Source: Nocardia sp. XZ_19_385 (GTDB lineage Bacteria > Actinomycetota > Actinomycetes > Mycobacteriales > Mycobacteriaceae). Taken from it: 64,000 bases of DNA. Positions 28,168-39,674 of the stretch are shown piece by piece (positions within the stretch are counted from its first letter, which is position 1; every line of letters begins with the position of its first letter). The translations under genes and the position numbers were made by a program. The notes under the pieces were generated by a model that made no database searches, was not told the DNA's origin, and saw only the letters and a list, made by a program, of their open reading frames with translations. The DNA lies in the NCBI RefSeq assembly GCF_015355755.1, contig NZ_JACVEE010000001.1:2294001-2358000 (forward strand), given 5' to 3'.

Positions 28168-28863
28168 ATGAAGACCACTATGCAAAGCACTTCGGAGCTG
28201 TCGCGGCAGAAGCGCTTCGGCCGGATCATCAAGGAACGCCGAGACGAGCTCGGCCTGACCCAGATGCAGATCGGCGACCTGGGCGGCCCCTCCGCCCCAA
28301 CCATCCGCAAGATCGAGGACGGCACCGCCGCGATCAGCACGCACACCCTGAACAAACTGGATGTGCCGCTGCGCTGGCTGCCGGGCAGCGCCGCCCGCAC
28401 CTACGCCGGCGGCGCGCCCACCGCGCGCGAAACCGCCCCGGACGCGGGCGACGAATCGATCGTCTCGGGGCCCGATTCGATCCGCTTCGACATCGCCGAC
28501 CTGACCGGTTTACTGGCCTCCGCGGGCCGGCTCAACGACTCGGTCGAGCACGCCGGCGTCACCGAACCCGCTGTACTGGCGGCTGTTTCCGAACTCAACG
28601 GCGTCGTCTCCCGGCTCTCGGCCCGCTACGCGACCGCCATGCTGGAACGCAACGGCGGACCGGGCCGGGACCTGCATCCGCTGGTCGCCATGGCGTTCTC
28701 GCACCTGCTGGAGATCCCCGCCGAGGTCAGCGACCCGGACGAGGTGCGCGAACGGCGCTACCGGCGCTGGCTGGCGGGCCGCTTCACAGATGTGGACTCC
28801 GCCACCGAAGCACGTTTCCACGCGAGATGGGTAGCGGCCAACGCCCGTGGGATGGAAAGGTAG
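28168..28863 (+). CDS. XRE-family transcriptional regulator
   Basis: About 231 residues. An N-terminal helix-turn-helix of the Cro/C1 type (RFGRIIKERRDELGLTQMQIGDLGGPSAPTIRKIEDG, near 15-52) is followed by a linker and a helical C-terminal domain (VSELNGVVSRLSARYATAMLERN, ERRYRRWLAGRFTDV) with no recognised ligand fold. Three ATGs compete (28150, 28153, 28168); 28168 has a run of seven G residues 6 nt upstream. The frame ends 7 nt before the EspR-like gene. It is probably autoregulated through the dyads upstream. It belongs to an accessory insert. Confidence 0.75.
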   Translation: MKTTMQSTSELSRQKRFGRIIKERRDELGLTQMQIGDLGGPSAPTIRKIEDGTAAISTHTLNKLDVPLRWLPGSAARTYAGGAPTARETAPDAGDESIVSGPDSIRFDIADLTGLLASAGRLNDSVEHAGVTEPAVLAAVSELNGVVSRLSARYATAMLERNGGPGRDLHPLVAMAFSHLLEIPAEVSDPDEVRERRYRRWLAGRFTDVDSATEARFHARWVAANARGMER

Positions 28864-28870
28864 TCAGGCG

Positions 28871-29299
28871 ATGACCGAGGACGCCGCGCGACTACCGCTG
28901 AGCCGCAAGATCAATCGCCTGTTCGCGACCATGCACCCGCGTTCGGCGCCGGAACGCAGCACCGCATCGGTCGCCGAACAGGTCAGTAAGGCGCTGCTGC
29001 GCACGATTCCCGCCGAACATCTGGAGCGGATGCGCGACGGCATGTTCGACGAATACGACACCTCCGCCGTCGGCGCCGACGTGCTGGCCGCGCTCGCCCA
29101 CTGCTTCGGCGTGAAACCTGACTATCTGACCGGCTCTAGCCCCCTCGCCTTCGCGATCGACCGGGAGCTCGAATTGCTCGCGACCATGCGCGACGCGAAC
29201 GTCGCCAGCATCGCGCTGCGCGGATCGGATGTGGATCCTGGGCGGCTGACCGCCGTCATCCAGAGCACCGAGGCAGTGTCTGGGTCAAAAACTCGGTAG
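28871..29299 (+). CDS. EspR-like DNA-binding protein
   Basis: A 142-residue protein that resembles mycobacterial EspR. It has an N-terminal helical HTH region beginning LSRKINRLFATMHP, a middle section (ALAHCFGVKPDYLTGSS) typical of the EspR/XRE recognition unit, and a C-terminal dimer helix starting DRELELLATMRDANVASIALRG. EspR is a nucleoid-associated regulator of ESX-1 genes in M. tuberculosis; no such role can be assumed here. The ATG at 28871 is 7 nt after the XRE stop. It lies upstream of a metallopeptidase gene. Confidence 0.65.
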   Translation: MTEDAARLPLSRKINRLFATMHPRSAPERSTASVAEQVSKALLRTIPAEHLERMRDGMFDEYDTSAVGADVLAALAHCFGVKPDYLTGSSPLAFAIDRELELLATMRDANVASIALRGSDVDPGRLTAVIQSTEAVSGSKTR

Positions 29300-29353
29300 C
29301 ATCTGTTCCTGCACGGGGCGGGATCGCAGAACTGCTGTAGGAGAACCGGACGC

Positions 29354-29863
29354 ATGGCGGGTTTGGACGACCGGTTTCGGGAGGTCTCCCGGGACGTACC
29401 GATACCGCACCCTTGGAATTTGCATATCTATCTCGATGCCGTGGCGGAGTACCGCGGCCGCGAGATCACCCTGCATCCGGTGGACACCGCGGTGCTGGCC
29501 GGCAGCGGTTGCGGCACGGGTAGCGGGCTGTGGATCGCCAAGCGGGACAGCGATGTCATCGTCTACGGCGCGGACACCACGCAATGGCATGCCGAGCACA
29601 TCATCGCCCACGAACTCGGGCACATGCTGCTCGGCCACGGGCCGGAAAGCGCCGAGCCCGAGGCGCCGCACTCGATCGCGGCGATCAGCGAACTGCTGCC
29701 CTCGATTTCGGCGGAATCCATCACCCATGTGCTGGGCCGCACCGATTACGGGACGGCACGCGAGCGTGATGCCGAATCGTTCGCGGATCTGGTGATGCTG
29801 GAGGCGCTGCGGCCGCCGCGGCGCGAATCACTGCTGCACCGCACGTTCTTCCGCGGTCGCTGA
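29354..29863 (+). CDS. ImmA/IrrE-family metallo-endopeptidase
   Basis: A 169-residue protein with the zinc motif HELGH (HIIAHELGHMLLGH) and a downstream acidic ERDAESFADLVMLEA that supplies the third ligand. This is the ImmA/IrrE layout, in which the protease cleaves an XRE-type repressor after a stress signal. TAGGAGAA precedes the ATG by 8 nt. The two HTH genes just upstream are natural substrate candidates, but this is inference from family behaviour. Confidence 0.82.
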   Translation: MAGLDDRFREVSRDVPIPHPWNLHIYLDAVAEYRGREITLHPVDTAVLAGSGCGTGSGLWIAKRDSDVIVYGADTTQWHAEHIIAHELGHMLLGHGPESAEPEAPHSIAAISELLPSISAESITHVLGRTDYGTARERDAESFADLVMLEALRPPRRESLLHRTFFRGR

Positions 29864-29888
29864 CCAGGGGAAGCCCTAAATCCTGAAG

Positions 29889-29930
29889 CACCCGGCCGGT
29901 TCCGTCCGATGCGGACGATCCGGCCGGGTG
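29889..29930. terminator. Bidirectional terminator
   Basis: CACCCGGCCGG (29889-29899) pairs with CCGGCCGGGTG (29920-29930) between the convergent peptidase and hpf genes. Confidence 0.65.
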
Positions 29931-29940
29931 AATGGCACTT

Positions 29941-30690
29941 CTATGCGAGCCGGATGAGGCCGTAGTCGAAAGCGTGCCGACGATAGACAACCGACGGTCG
30001 GTCGGTCTCCCGATCCTGGAACAGGAAGAAATCGTGGCCGACGAGTTCCATCTGATAGAGGGCGTCGTCGACGGTCATCGGAGTCGCGCTGTGCACCTTG
30101 GTGCGTACCACGTGGCCCGGCCCGGCGGGCTGGTAATCCGACCCATCCTGCGCGTCTTCGGAGCGCTTTTCGACCGGATGGTCGTGTGCCGCATGGCCGT
30201 TCGAGCGCGTGAACAGCGACTCGTCGATCAGGTCGGCGGTGGCCTCGGCGACCGAGACCGGGGTCTTCTCGCCGTAGTGCACCTTGCGCCGGTCCTTGGT
30301 GCGGCGCAGCCGGCTTTCCAGCTTGTCGGTCACCGACTCGAGCGCGGCGTAGAAGCTGTCCGCGCAGGCCTCGGCCCGGACGATGGGGCCCTTACCGCGC
30401 GCGGTGATCTCGACGCGCTGGCAGGCCTTGCGCTGCCGCCGGTTTCGTTCGTGGAACAGCTCGACGTCGAAGATGAAGATCGACGGATCGAAGCGTTCGA
30501 GTCGGGAGAGCTTTTCCGCGACATAGATTCGGTAATGATCTGGTACCTCGACGTTGCGGCCCTTGACCACGACTTCCGCGCTGGGAGCCTTTGGCCGCTC
30601 CGCATCGGGTTGTTCCGTGGTGTCCAGAGCGGCGCCACTTTGCACCGAAGGATCTGCATCTTTCACTGAAGGTCGTGAAGAAGTCGTCAC
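29941..30690 (-). CDS. hpf: Long-form ribosome hibernation promoting factor
   Basis: A 249-residue long HPF that drives ribosome dimerisation or hibernation at slow growth. The S30AE/YfiA domain spans about 35-140 (VVVKGRNVEVPDHYRIYVAEKLSRLERFD, with basic CQRVEITARGKG). The C-terminal dimerisation domain is the final part beginning VRTKVHSATPMTVDDALYQMELVGHDFFLF. The Rv3241c position is conserved. The GTG has GGGAGG 5 nt upstream. A 219-bp region separates it from comF. Confidence 0.92.
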   Translation of the reverse strand: MTTSSRPSVKDADPSVQSGAALDTTEQPDAERPKAPSAEVVVKGRNVEVPDHYRIYVAEKLSRLERFDPSIFIFDVELFHERNRRQRKACQRVEITARGKGPIVRAEACADSFYAALESVTDKLESRLRRTKDRRKVHYGEKTPVSVAEATADLIDESLFTRSNGHAAHDHPVEKRSEDAQDGSDYQPAGPGHVVRTKVHSATPMTVDDALYQMELVGHDFFLFQDRETDRPSVVYRRHAFDYGLIRLA

Positions 30691-30909
30691 GCGTACCTCC
30701 CGGATCTGGCCGCACCTGTTGACTCACGTGCGGCGGGTTTGAGCCGTGCCGAGCAGTGTCTGATTCCATGGTTCGCGGGGGGATCGCGCGGGAATCGCGC
30801 AGCACGAGGATTGTCCGAGGCGCCACCTCCAAACTCCCGGTTGGGTGTGTGTCCGCGACGCTAGTACGACATTTGCGAGTGCGCCACTATTCACGCAAAT
30901 TTCCCGGAG

Positions 30910-31551
30910 TCAAGCAGTACATGTCACCAAAACCGCCCGGGTGCGGATACCCGCGGCAGTCAGCGCGCGCACCGATTCCCGGGCTGTCGCACCGGTGGTC
31001 AGCACGTCGTCGACCAGCACTACCTCGGCTTTCTCGGCAAAAGCGGCAAAGACGGCGGGCTGCGGCGGCACCGTGATCCGGCCGCGCAGATTGTGTTGTC
31101 GCTCATATGGTGTCAACCCCACCGAATCCCGGACACCCCGCCACACCCGCAGTACCGGCGCCACCTGGCAATCGGACAGCCACCGCGCGGCCGCGCGAGC
31201 GGTGCGAACCACAGGGTCGCCACCGCGTTGCCGGGCGGCCCTGGAACGGCTCGGAGCGGGCACGAGCACGAGGGTGCGACGGTCCGCGCGCAGCCGCGCC
31301 AAGCCGGTCGCGAGGGCCTGCCCGAGCGGCTCCGCCAGATCGTGCCGGCCGCGTTCCTTGGCCGCGAGTACCGCGCGTCTAGGTGGGCCCGCATAGGGGC
31401 TCAGCGCCCAGCACGGGACCCCGGGGTCGGCCCGCGGGCGCACCCGCACCGGCGGGCCCAGCGTGCCGTCACAGTCCGCGCACCACCCTGTCCCCGGGCA
31501 GTCACACCCCGCGCAGGAGTTGGGCAGGATCAGATCCAGCAGTGTCCCCAT
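30910..31551 (-). CDS. ComF-family phosphoribosyltransferase-like protein (Rv3242c-like)
   Basis: A 213-residue protein with an N-terminal zinc ribbon (CAGCDCPGTGWCADC) and a C-terminal type-I PRTase fold whose PRPP loop is VVLVDDVLTTGAT. The family is linked to DNA uptake in competent bacteria, but in actinobacteria the role is unproven. A CAGACT box 6 nt before the ATG suggests a leaderless transcript. It follows lpqB by 30 bp on the same strand, in the conserved mtrAB-lpqB neighbourhood. Confidence 0.85.
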   Translation of the reverse strand: MGTLLDLILPNSCAGCDCPGTGWCADCDGTLGPPVRVRPRADPGVPCWALSPYAGPPRRAVLAAKERGRHDLAEPLGQALATGLARLRADRRTLVLVPAPSRSRAARQRGGDPVVRTARAAARWLSDCQVAPVLRVWRGVRDSVGLTPYERQHNLRGRITVPPQPAVFAAFAEKAEVVLVDDVLTTGATARESVRALTAAGIRTRAVLVTCTA

Positions 31552-31581
31552 CGCCCGAGTCTGCGCCCGGGCACCGACAGG

Positions 31582-33402
31582 TCAGCCCGGCAGCACCGGT
31601 ACCGCGCTCGTGCCCAGGCCCGGCACCTCACGCCAATACGGCTCGCCGCCATCGGGATTCCGCGTCAGCTCCAGCACCGCACGGGAATCCGCCACGTACT
31701 GGTGCTGCGGTGACGCGCTCACCAACTGGACCGGCGGCGTCAGGTTCTGGCTGATCTGCGAGGTCAGCTCGGACCCGTCGATCGAGACCGTGCTGACCGG
31801 GTCGATATTGCCCTCGCGGGCGATCATGATCGCGTCGGCGGTCAGCCAGCTCAGCGAGACCGCGCGGGTGCTGAGCCCGACCGCGATCGCCAAAGGCGAA
31901 GTCAGCGCGTAGGTTCCGTTCGGCCGGCGTTCGACCACCGCGACGTAGACCTTGCCGTCGGCGATCAGCGCGGCCCGCACACCGGTGCGGGAGATGCGCA
32001 GCTCGGTGATCGGCAGCCGCAGCATCGGATCCGCCTGCGCCGCCTTCAACGCCGAGATATCGACCTCCTGGGGCGAGACGGTCCCGGTGGCGCGGTCGTT
32101 GACCGCCCGGATGACCTTCTCGCCGTCGATCACCACCCAGGCCGCGCTCCCGTCGGAGTTCCAGGACGGCCGGCTGATACTGCCGCCCTCGGCGATCGGG
32201 AAGGCGGTGCCGCCATAGCTGCCGACCATCAGGGTGCGCTGTGGCTCGGGCGCGGGGCGGCCGGATTCGGCGACCGCCGCGACGAACTGGCCATCCGGCG
32301 AGATCGCCGCCGCCTGCAGGTTGTTCACGGTGCCGAAGTAGCCGGGCGCGTTGAGCACGCCGGTCTCGGTGACCTGGGCCAGCGCCCCACCGCGCAAGGC
32401 GTGCAGGCCGATTCGGTTCTGGCTCTGCACCGCGGGGCTGAGCTGCTGCACGTCGGCGACCGACCAGCCGGTGGCGGCGAAACGATCGTCGAGCGGTTTG
32501 CCGTCGGCCAGCAGCATGTACGGGCCGAGGACCTCGGCGCCCGCCAGCGTGAGCACCACCTGCCCGGCCAGCAGCTCGCGGTCACGCGGACTCAGGCTCG
32601 AAGCGCCCGCGAAATCTATTCGCACGCCGCCCAACCCGACGCCGACCTCGTCCGGATCGCCGTTGGCCTTGGTGATCTGGCCGCGTACCGACACCGGCGC
32701 GGTGAGTTCGTTGCGGACCACCGGCGCCAGCGCGGGCTGCGTGCCCGAGCTGATCAGCGTGAGCAGGCGCGCGGCCAGCTGATTCTTGGGCGCGGCGATC
32801 CAGCGCAGGTCCGGGATCAGCGTGGTACCGGTCGGATCGACGAAGTAGAGCACGTAGCGCCGGTAGGACTTGGCGAAGGCGGCCTCGTCCATCACCACCC
32901 CGTCGGGCAGTTCGTCGATGCGCCACTGCCCGTCGACCTTGCTCATCTCGATCTTGTTTTCCAGCGGCGGGCCCTCGACAGCGCGATAGGAGCCATCGGC
33001 CGCCAGCTCCGCGACCTTCCGGGCGCGGATCACATAGGTGGCCTTGTCGCTGCTGCGGGATTCGCGCAGGGTGTCCGGTCGTTCCACGATGGTGGTGCTG
33101 ACCGAGTCGTCCCACGCGGTGGACGCGGCCGGGGTCATGAACTGGCGGGCGGCCAGGTGCCGGTTAGACGGGTCGGCGGTGGCCGCCAGGAAATCGCGCA
33201 GCAGCAGGTCGGGGTCGCGGTTCTCGATCGGCGGCGGCGGCCCGTCCGGGGTGGGTTCCCGATTGATGGTGCCCAGGGCCTGCGGCGAGGAATTCTCCGG
33301 CAGGCTGGCACAGCCCGTCAGTGCCGTCAGCGCCGCCAGGGCGCAGACCGCGAGCGCGGCCAGCCGGGTGGCGGAGCTGACGGGGTGGGTAGACACAGTC
33401 AT
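31582..33402 (-). CDS. lpqB: Lipoprotein LpqB (accessory to MtrAB)
   Basis: A 606-residue lipoprotein. The lipobox LTALTGC places the modified cysteine at residue 31. A GerMN domain covers roughly 190-320, and the C-terminal half is a beta-propeller-like sensor. LpqB binds the extracellular part of MtrB and tunes MtrA phosphorylation in mycobacteria. The ATG overlaps the mtrB stop by 4 bp (ATGA), so it is the third gene of the mtrA-mtrB-lpqB operon. Confidence 0.93.
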   Translation of the reverse strand: MTVSTHPVSSATRLAALAVCALAALTALTGCASLPENSSPQALGTINREPTPDGPPPPIENRDPDLLLRDFLAATADPSNRHLAARQFMTPAASTAWDDSVSTTIVERPDTLRESRSSDKATYVIRARKVAELAADGSYRAVEGPPLENKIEMSKVDGQWRIDELPDGVVMDEAAFAKSYRRYVLYFVDPTGTTLIPDLRWIAAPKNQLAARLLTLISSGTQPALAPVVRNELTAPVSVRGQITKANGDPDEVGVGLGGVRIDFAGASSLSPRDRELLAGQVVLTLAGAEVLGPYMLLADGKPLDDRFAATGWSVADVQQLSPAVQSQNRIGLHALRGGALAQVTETGVLNAPGYFGTVNNLQAAAISPDGQFVAAVAESGRPAPEPQRTLMVGSYGGTAFPIAEGGSISRPSWNSDGSAAWVVIDGEKVIRAVNDRATGTVSPQEVDISALKAAQADPMLRLPITELRISRTGVRAALIADGKVYVAVVERRPNGTYALTSPLAIAVGLSTRAVSLSWLTADAIMIAREGNIDPVSTVSIDGSELTSQISQNLTPPVQLVSASPQHQYVADSRAVLELTRNPDGGEPYWREVPGLGTSAVPVLPG

Positions 33403-35243
33403 GACTGTTTGTCTCCGGGTTCGGTGAGCACGCCGGGTCCGGGCGGCTCCGCGCCGTCCGGTGGTGAGGCCGTCCCCGCGGCCGTGGAGTTGCCGTTCTC
33501 GGAATGCTCCACCAGATGGAACGGCTGACTCGCCACATCGGCGTTGTCCTCGGCATCCAGCTCGACCGGCATGGACGGCTTGCGCAGCAGCGGTTCCAGC
33601 GGCAGCGGGCTCGGGCCCATCTTGCGCCCGCGCACCAGCGGCAGTGTGAGCCGGAAGCTCGCGCCGACACCGGCCTCGCCCCAGGCTTCCAGGCGGCCCT
33701 CGTGCAGGTTCGCGTCCTCCACACTGATCGACAGGCCCAGGCCGGTGCCGCCGGAACGCCGCATCCGCGACGGGTCCGAACGCCAGAACCGGTTGAAGAC
33801 CAGCTTCTCCTCGCCGGGCCGCAGGCCGACACCCTGATCACGCACCACCACCGCGACGGCGTTGACGTCGACATCACCGCGCATCCGGATCAGCACCGGT
33901 TTGCCTTCGCTGTGGTCGAGGGCGTTGGCGAGCAGATTACGCAGCACGCGTTCCACGCGGCGCGGATCCACCTCGGCGACCAGGGGTTCCTCGGGCAGGT
34001 CGATGACGACCTCGACGCCGCTGTCCTTGGCCAGGTGCCGGACCGTGGAGATGGCGGCCCGCGCGCACATCCGCAGATCCAGCGACTCCACCTGCAGCTC
34101 GGCCACACCGGCGTCGTGCCGGCTGATCTCGAGCAGGTCGTTGAGCAGGCCCTCGAACCGGTCCAGTTCGGTGACCAGCAGTTCGGAGCTGCGCGCGAGG
34201 GCGGGATCGAGATCGTCGCTGCTGCCGTGGATCAGATCCGCGGCCATCCGCACGGTGGTCAGCGGGGTGCGCAGTTCGTGGCTGACATCGGAGGTGAACC
34301 GGCGTTGCAGATTGCCGAACTCCTCGAGCTGGGTGATCTGGTTGGACAGGCTCTCGGCCATCTCGTTGAACGCCTGGGCCAGCCGCGCCATGTCGTCCTC
34401 GCCGCGCACCAGCATGCGTTCCTTGAGGCGGCCGTCGGCGAAGCGGCTGGCGATGCGCGCGGCGGAGCGGATCGGCAGCACCACCTGGCGGGTGACCAGC
34501 GCGGTGATCGCGGCCAGCAACACCAGCAGCACCAGGCCGCCGATCATCATGGTGCCGCGCATCAGCGACAGGCTGCGTTCCTCGTTGGACAGCATGAAGA
34601 TCAGATAGATCTCCAGCGTCGGCACCTCGGCGCTCGGACTGCCGATGATGAGGGCGCGTCCGTGATAACCGTTGAGGTCGGAGACAATCGCGAACTGGTA
34701 GCTGACCTGGTTGCGCTGGACGAACCGGCGCAGCTCCTCGGGGACCTCGTCGATCAGCCCAACGACGATCGGTTGTTGCGGCACGCCGCCGACCATTGCT
34801 AGCGCAGAATCGAAACTTCCTGCCGCGCCAGAGGAACCGGTGCCACCCGCCCGATCGGACAGGGCACTCCGGGCGTCGGCGAGGCGTTGTTCCTGGGAGG
34901 CTGCGTCATGGGCGCCCACCAGCTGGGTTTCGACAGTATTGCGGGCCCGGTCCATTTCCTCGACCGCCGCATTGATTTTCGCGTCCAGCAGGCGATCGGT
35001 GATCTGCGAAGTCAGCACCACGCCGAGGATGGTGATGACGATCAGCGACAGCGTCAGCGTGGAGACGATGACACGCAGCTGCAGCGACCGGCGCCAGACA
35101 TGACCGAGGCCGGTGCCGACCTCCTTGAGCCAGGCCACCACCGGCGCGAGCGATTCTTCCAAGCGCACAGCAAGTCCCGGCGCCTCGGGCGACCGCTCTC
35201 CTCCCCCGGAAGTGTCGCCCGGGCGCTCCGGGTTTTCGCTCAC
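33399..35243 (-). CDS. mtrB: Sensor histidine kinase MtrB
   Basis: A 614-residue membrane kinase. Two transmembrane helices (about 55-80 and 235-258) flank an extracellular sensor, and a HAMP linker follows. The phosphorylation helix is [23 protein letters not shown], and the ATPase motifs include [18 protein letters not shown] and GTGLGLS. It controls MtrA, which coordinates cell division, peptidoglycan hydrolases and replication in actinobacteria. The GTG overlaps the mtrA stop (GTGA). Confidence 0.95.
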   Translation of the reverse strand: MSENPERPGDTSGGGERSPEAPGLAVRLEESLAPVVAWLKEVGTGLGHVWRRSLQLRVIVSTLTLSLIVITILGVVLTSQITDRLLDAKINAAVEEMDRARNTVETQLVGAHDAASQEQRLADARSALSDRAGGTGSSGAAGSFDSALAMVGGVPQQPIVVGLIDEVPEELRRFVQRNQVSYQFAIVSDLNGYHGRALIIGSPSAEVPTLEIYLIFMLSNEERSLSLMRGTMMIGGLVLLVLLAAITALVTRQVVLPIRSAARIASRFADGRLKERMLVRGEDDMARLAQAFNEMAESLSNQITQLEEFGNLQRRFTSDVSHELRTPLTTVRMAADLIHGSSDDLDPALARSSELLVTELDRFEGLLNDLLEISRHDAGVAELQVESLDLRMCARAAISTVRHLAKDSGVEVVIDLPEEPLVAEVDPRRVERVLRNLLANALDHSEGKPVLIRMRGDVDVNAVAVVVRDQGVGLRPGEEKLVFNRFWRSDPSRMRRSGGTGLGLSISVEDANLHEGRLEAWGEAGVGASFRLTLPLVRGRKMGPSPLPLEPLLRKPSMPVELDAEDNADVASQPFHLVEHSENGNSTAAGTASPPDGAEPPGPGVLTEPGDKQS

Positions 35244-35917
35244 GGAGGTCCGGCCTTGTACCCGACCCCGCGCACGGTAAGCACGATCTCCGGATTCTCG
35301 GGATCCTTTTCGACCTTCGCGCGCAAACGCTGCACGTGCACGTTCACCAGACGGGTGTCGGCGGCATGCCGGTAACCCCAGACCTGCTCCAGCAGGACTT
35401 CACGGGTGAACACCTGCCGCGGCTTGCGGGCCAGGGCGACGAGGAGATCGAATTCCAGTGGAGTCAGCGAGATCTGCGCACCACCGCGGGTCACCTTGTG
35501 CGCGGGCACGTCGATGACGATGTCGGCGATGGAGAGCAGTTCGGCCGGCTCGTCCTCGGTGCGCCGCAAACGCGCACGCACGCGGGCGACGAGCTCCTTC
35601 GGCTTGAACGGCTTGACGATGTAATCGTCGGCGCCGGACTCCAAACCGAGCACCACGTCGACCGTGTCGGTCTTGGCGGTGAGCATCACGATCGGAACGC
35701 CGGAATCGGCCCGCAGCACGCGGCATACATCGATGCCGTTCATGCCGGGCAGCATCAGGTCCAGCAACACCAGATCGGGGCGGATCTCCCGAACCGCCGC
35801 GAGGGCCTGTGTGCCGTCGCCGACCACATGCGGGTCGAACCCTTCCCCGCGCAAGACGATCGTGAGCATCTCAGCGAGCGCCATATCGTCGTCGACGACC
35901 AGAATCTTGGGCTTCAT
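35240..35917 (-). CDS. mtrA: Response regulator MtrA
   Basis: A 225-residue OmpR/PhoB-type regulator. The receiver starts [10 protein letters not shown]; the phospho-acceptor Asp is in [13 protein letters not shown], and KPF supplies the conserved Lys. The winged helix carries [28 protein letters not shown]. The ATG at 35917 matches mycobacterial MtrA (228 residues). The region between it and tmk is 78 bp. Confidence 0.96.
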   Translation of the reverse strand: MKPKILVVDDDMALAEMLTIVLRGEGFDPHVVGDGTQALAAVREIRPDLVLLDLMLPGMNGIDVCRVLRADSGVPIVMLTAKTDTVDVVLGLESGADDYIVKPFKPKELVARVRARLRRTEDEPAELLSIADIVIDVPAHKVTRGGAQISLTPLEFDLLVALARKPRQVFTREVLLEQVWGYRHAADTRLVNVHVQRLRAKVEKDPENPEIVLTVRGVGYKAGPP

Positions 35918-35995
35918 AATTACTATGGTGTCATCTCCCAGGCCAGGAACGGGCCGCCACGCCAACACTGGTGCGAACCCGCCGCACATCCAACC

Positions 35996-36643
35996 TTATC
36001 CGGCAACCAATTCGGCCAATCGCACGGCCAGCGATGCCGGATCGTCATCGGATCGTATTCTCCACCAAGGACTGTGCCAACTGCCTTCGGCCAGCTCACG
36101 ATAGACCTCGAGGGTGCGCCGCTGTAATCCGCCGTCGCGTTCGTAGGCATCCAGTGCGCGTGTCGCGTCGAGTTCGCCGCGCTTGCGGGCGCGTTCGGCC
36201 GCGAGATCGGTATCGACGTCCAGCAACAATTGCAGATCCGGCGTCGGCAGGCCGAAGCGGACGAACTCCAATTCGGCCACCCAGCGGGCGATCTCACTGT
36301 CGGACGATTGCTCGAGGCGGGCCGCGTTGTAGGCCGCGTTGGAGGCGACGTAGCGGTCCAGGATGACGATGTCGTTGTCCAGCAACAGCTTCGTCAGCTC
36401 GGCGCCCGCATCGGCCCGGTCCAGCGCGAACAGCAACGCCATCGCATTCACCGATTGCGCCAGGTCGCCGTGCGCTCCGCGCAGTGCCTCCGCGGCCAGA
36501 TCGGCGTGCACCGATTTGCCGTAGCGCGGGAAGGCCAGGGTGCTGACCCGCAGCCCGTTCGCGCGCAGCCGGGTGGTTGTCGCCTCGATCAGGGTGCGCT
36601 TGCCCGCACCGTCGAGACCCTCCACCGCCACCAGAAGACCCAT
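35996..36643 (-). CDS. tmk: Thymidylate kinase
   Basis: A 215-residue dTMP kinase. The P-loop is EGLDGAGKRT (the Lys-Arg variant typical of mycobacterial TMK), DRYVASNAAYNAARL is the DR(Y/F) and Mg motif, and a lid follows. It is close to M. tuberculosis TMK (214 residues) throughout. The ATG at 36643 follows TAGCCT by 8 nt, consistent with a leaderless start; the ORF extends upstream but without similarity. It is encoded upstream of mtrA as in M. tuberculosis. Confidence 0.93.
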   Translation of the reverse strand: MGLLVAVEGLDGAGKRTLIEATTTRLRANGLRVSTLAFPRYGKSVHADLAAEALRGAHGDLAQSVNAMALLFALDRADAGAELTKLLLDNDIVILDRYVASNAAYNAARLEQSSDSEIARWVAELEFVRFGLPTPDLQLLLDVDTDLAAERARKRGELDATRALDAYERDGGLQRRTLEVYRELAEGSWHSPWWRIRSDDDPASLAVRLAELVAG

Positions 36644-36732
36644 GGTCGAGGAGGCTACCGGTCGGCCAGACCAAGGAATTGGGGGCCTCACCCCGGGTCC
36701 CAAATGTGAAGTTTCACTGATTCAATGCGTGG

Positions 36733-36930
36733 ATGTCGAAAATCAAGATCGCCAAAGCCGGAATCGCCGCAATCGCTCTAGCCGCCGGCCTGACCCTCGC
36801 CGCACCCGCTGCCGGCGCGGCGCCGTCCGACGGCACGTCCAGCGGCAGCTCGTCCGGTTCCTCGAAGCTCGCGGAGAACCTCGCCTGCTATCTCAAGAAC
36901 AACACGGGCAGCGTCTGCCCCGCCCCCTAG
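36733..36930 (+). CDS. Very small exported protein of unknown function
   Basis: A 65-residue pre-protein. The signal peptide KIKIAKAGIAAIALAAGLTLAAPAAGA is cleaved near AGA-AP, leaving about 35 residues: a Ser/Gly linker and LAENLACYLKNNTGSVCPAP with two cysteines (C-x9-C). No family is recognised. No good ribosome site is visible. Its C-terminal layout resembles the protein at 9389. It is flanked by a strong bidirectional terminator. Confidence 0.6.
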   Translation: MSKIKIAKAGIAAIALAAGLTLAAPAAGAAPSDGTSSGSSSGSSKLAENLACYLKNNTGSVCPAP

Positions 36931-36938
36931 CTGACGAC

Positions 36939-36970
36939 TTCGGCCGGCCACCCAAAGGTGACCGGCCGAA
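36939..36970. terminator. Bidirectional terminator between the small exported protein and sahH
   Basis: The arms TTCGGCCGG and CCGGCCGAA are extended by CACC/GGTG around a CAAA loop. Confidence 0.75.
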
Positions 36971-36991
36971 ATGCTCTGTGCGTGAAACGAA

Positions 36992-38458
<1,467 letters not shown>

Positions 38459-38516
38459 CAGCCTCTCCTGGTCGACAGTTCCGCGACCAAGGCTAGTCGG
38501 AGACGACGCGCACGGG

Positions 38517-39674
38517 TTACGCGGTCGCCTCCTTCGCCGCGAGCATGCGGCGGCGCTTGCGTGGCTGGATGTTGGCGCGGCTGATATCGCCGTCGTAGTG
38601 CGCGATAACGCGCTGGTCCATCACCGCCCGCCACAGCGGCGGGATGGCCGCGAACACGATCATCGAGGCGTATCCGGCGGGCAGTTGCGGAGCCTGCATA
38701 GAGCTGCGCAGGGTTTGGTAGCGGCGGCCCGGGTTGGCGTGGTGGTCGCTGTGCCGCTGCAGGTGGAACAGGAAGATGTTGGTGACGAGGCGGTCGCTGT
38801 TCCAGCTGTCGCGCGCGGAGCAGCGCGCGTAGTTCCCGTTGGGCCGCCGCTCGCGTAGTAGCCCGTAATGCTCGACGTAGTTCACGGTTTCCAGCAGCGC
38901 CGCCCCGATCACCGCCTGTAGCAACAGGTATGGCAGCGCGCCGATGCCGAAGACCGCGACCAGGCCGCCGAACAGCACGATCGACATCGACCAGGCCTGC
39001 AGGATGTGGTTGTGCGGGCTCCACCAGCGCTTGCCCTTGCGCGCCAGGCGCTCGCGTTCCAGCCCGATGGCCGAGCGGAAACCGCCGATCACGCTGCGCG
39101 GCAGGAACTCCCACAGGGATTCGCCTAGTCGTCCACTGGCCGGGTCCTCCGGTGTCGCGACCCGGACGTGGTGGCCGCGGTTGTGCTCCACGAAGAAGTG
39201 GCCGTAGCAGGACTGCGCGAGCGCGACTTTCGCCAGCCAGCGCTCCAGATGCTCCACCCGGTGCCCGAGCTCGTGCGCGGCGTTGATGCCGATGCCGCTG
39301 ACGAAACCGAGAGTCGCCGCGAGGCCGAGCTTGTCGAGGACGCTGAGGTCATTGCCGGCCCACATGAAACAGGCGATGCCCAGACCGGCCAACTGGATCG
39401 GCAGGAAAAGGTAAGTGCACCAACGGTAGTAGCGGTCGTTGGACAACAGTTCGTAGTCCTCGTCACGCGGGTTGCTGCCGTCCTCGCCCACCAGCCAATC
39501 CAGGATCGGGATGACGATGAGCACGATGATCGGCCCGATCCACCAGAACACCGGTTGCCCGGTGTGAAGCACCAGCTGGGAGGGCAGGAGAGCGCAAGAG
39601 GGAGCGATCAGGCCGAGAACCCACAGATGGCGTTTGGGATCGGGAGACCCCGCAGGTTTGCCAGCCGATTGCAC
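38517..39674 (-). CDS. alkB: Integral-membrane alkane 1-monooxygenase AlkB
   Basis: A 385-residue diiron hydroxylase with six hydrophobic helices. The histidine boxes are HELGH, EHNRGHH and LQRHSDHHA, and the family motif NYVEHYGL is present. It oxidises n-alkanes (or fatty acyl chains) at the terminal carbon and needs rubredoxin electrons. In M. tuberculosis rubA, rubB and alkX follow alkB; here sahH follows directly, so electrons must come from elsewhere. The GTG start is preceded by GCGGGG. A CRP-like site lies about 140 bp upstream. Confidence 0.9.
   Translation of the reverse strand: MQSAGKPAGSPDPKRHLWVLGLIAPSCALLPSQLVLHTGQPVFWWIGPIIVLIVIPILDWLVGEDGSNPRDEDYELLSNDRYYRWCTYLFLPIQLAGLGIACFMWAGNDLSVLDKLGLAATLGFVSGIGINAAHELGHRVEHLERWLAKVALAQSCYGHFFVEHNRGHHVRVATPEDPASGRLGESLWEFLPRSVIGGFRSAIGLERERLARKGKRWWSPHNHILQAWSMSIVLFGGLVAVFGIGALPYLLLQAVIGAALLETVNYVEHYGLLRERRPNGNYARCSARDSWNSDRLVTNIFLFHLQRHSDHHANPGRRYQTLRSSMQAPQLPAGYASMIVFAAIPPLWRAVMDQRVIAHYDGDISRANIQPRKRRRMLAAKEATA

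Noticed and set aside
38459..38516. SAH or SAM riboswitch before sahH
   Set aside because: The gap to alkB is only 58 bp and shows no conserved riboswitch stems.
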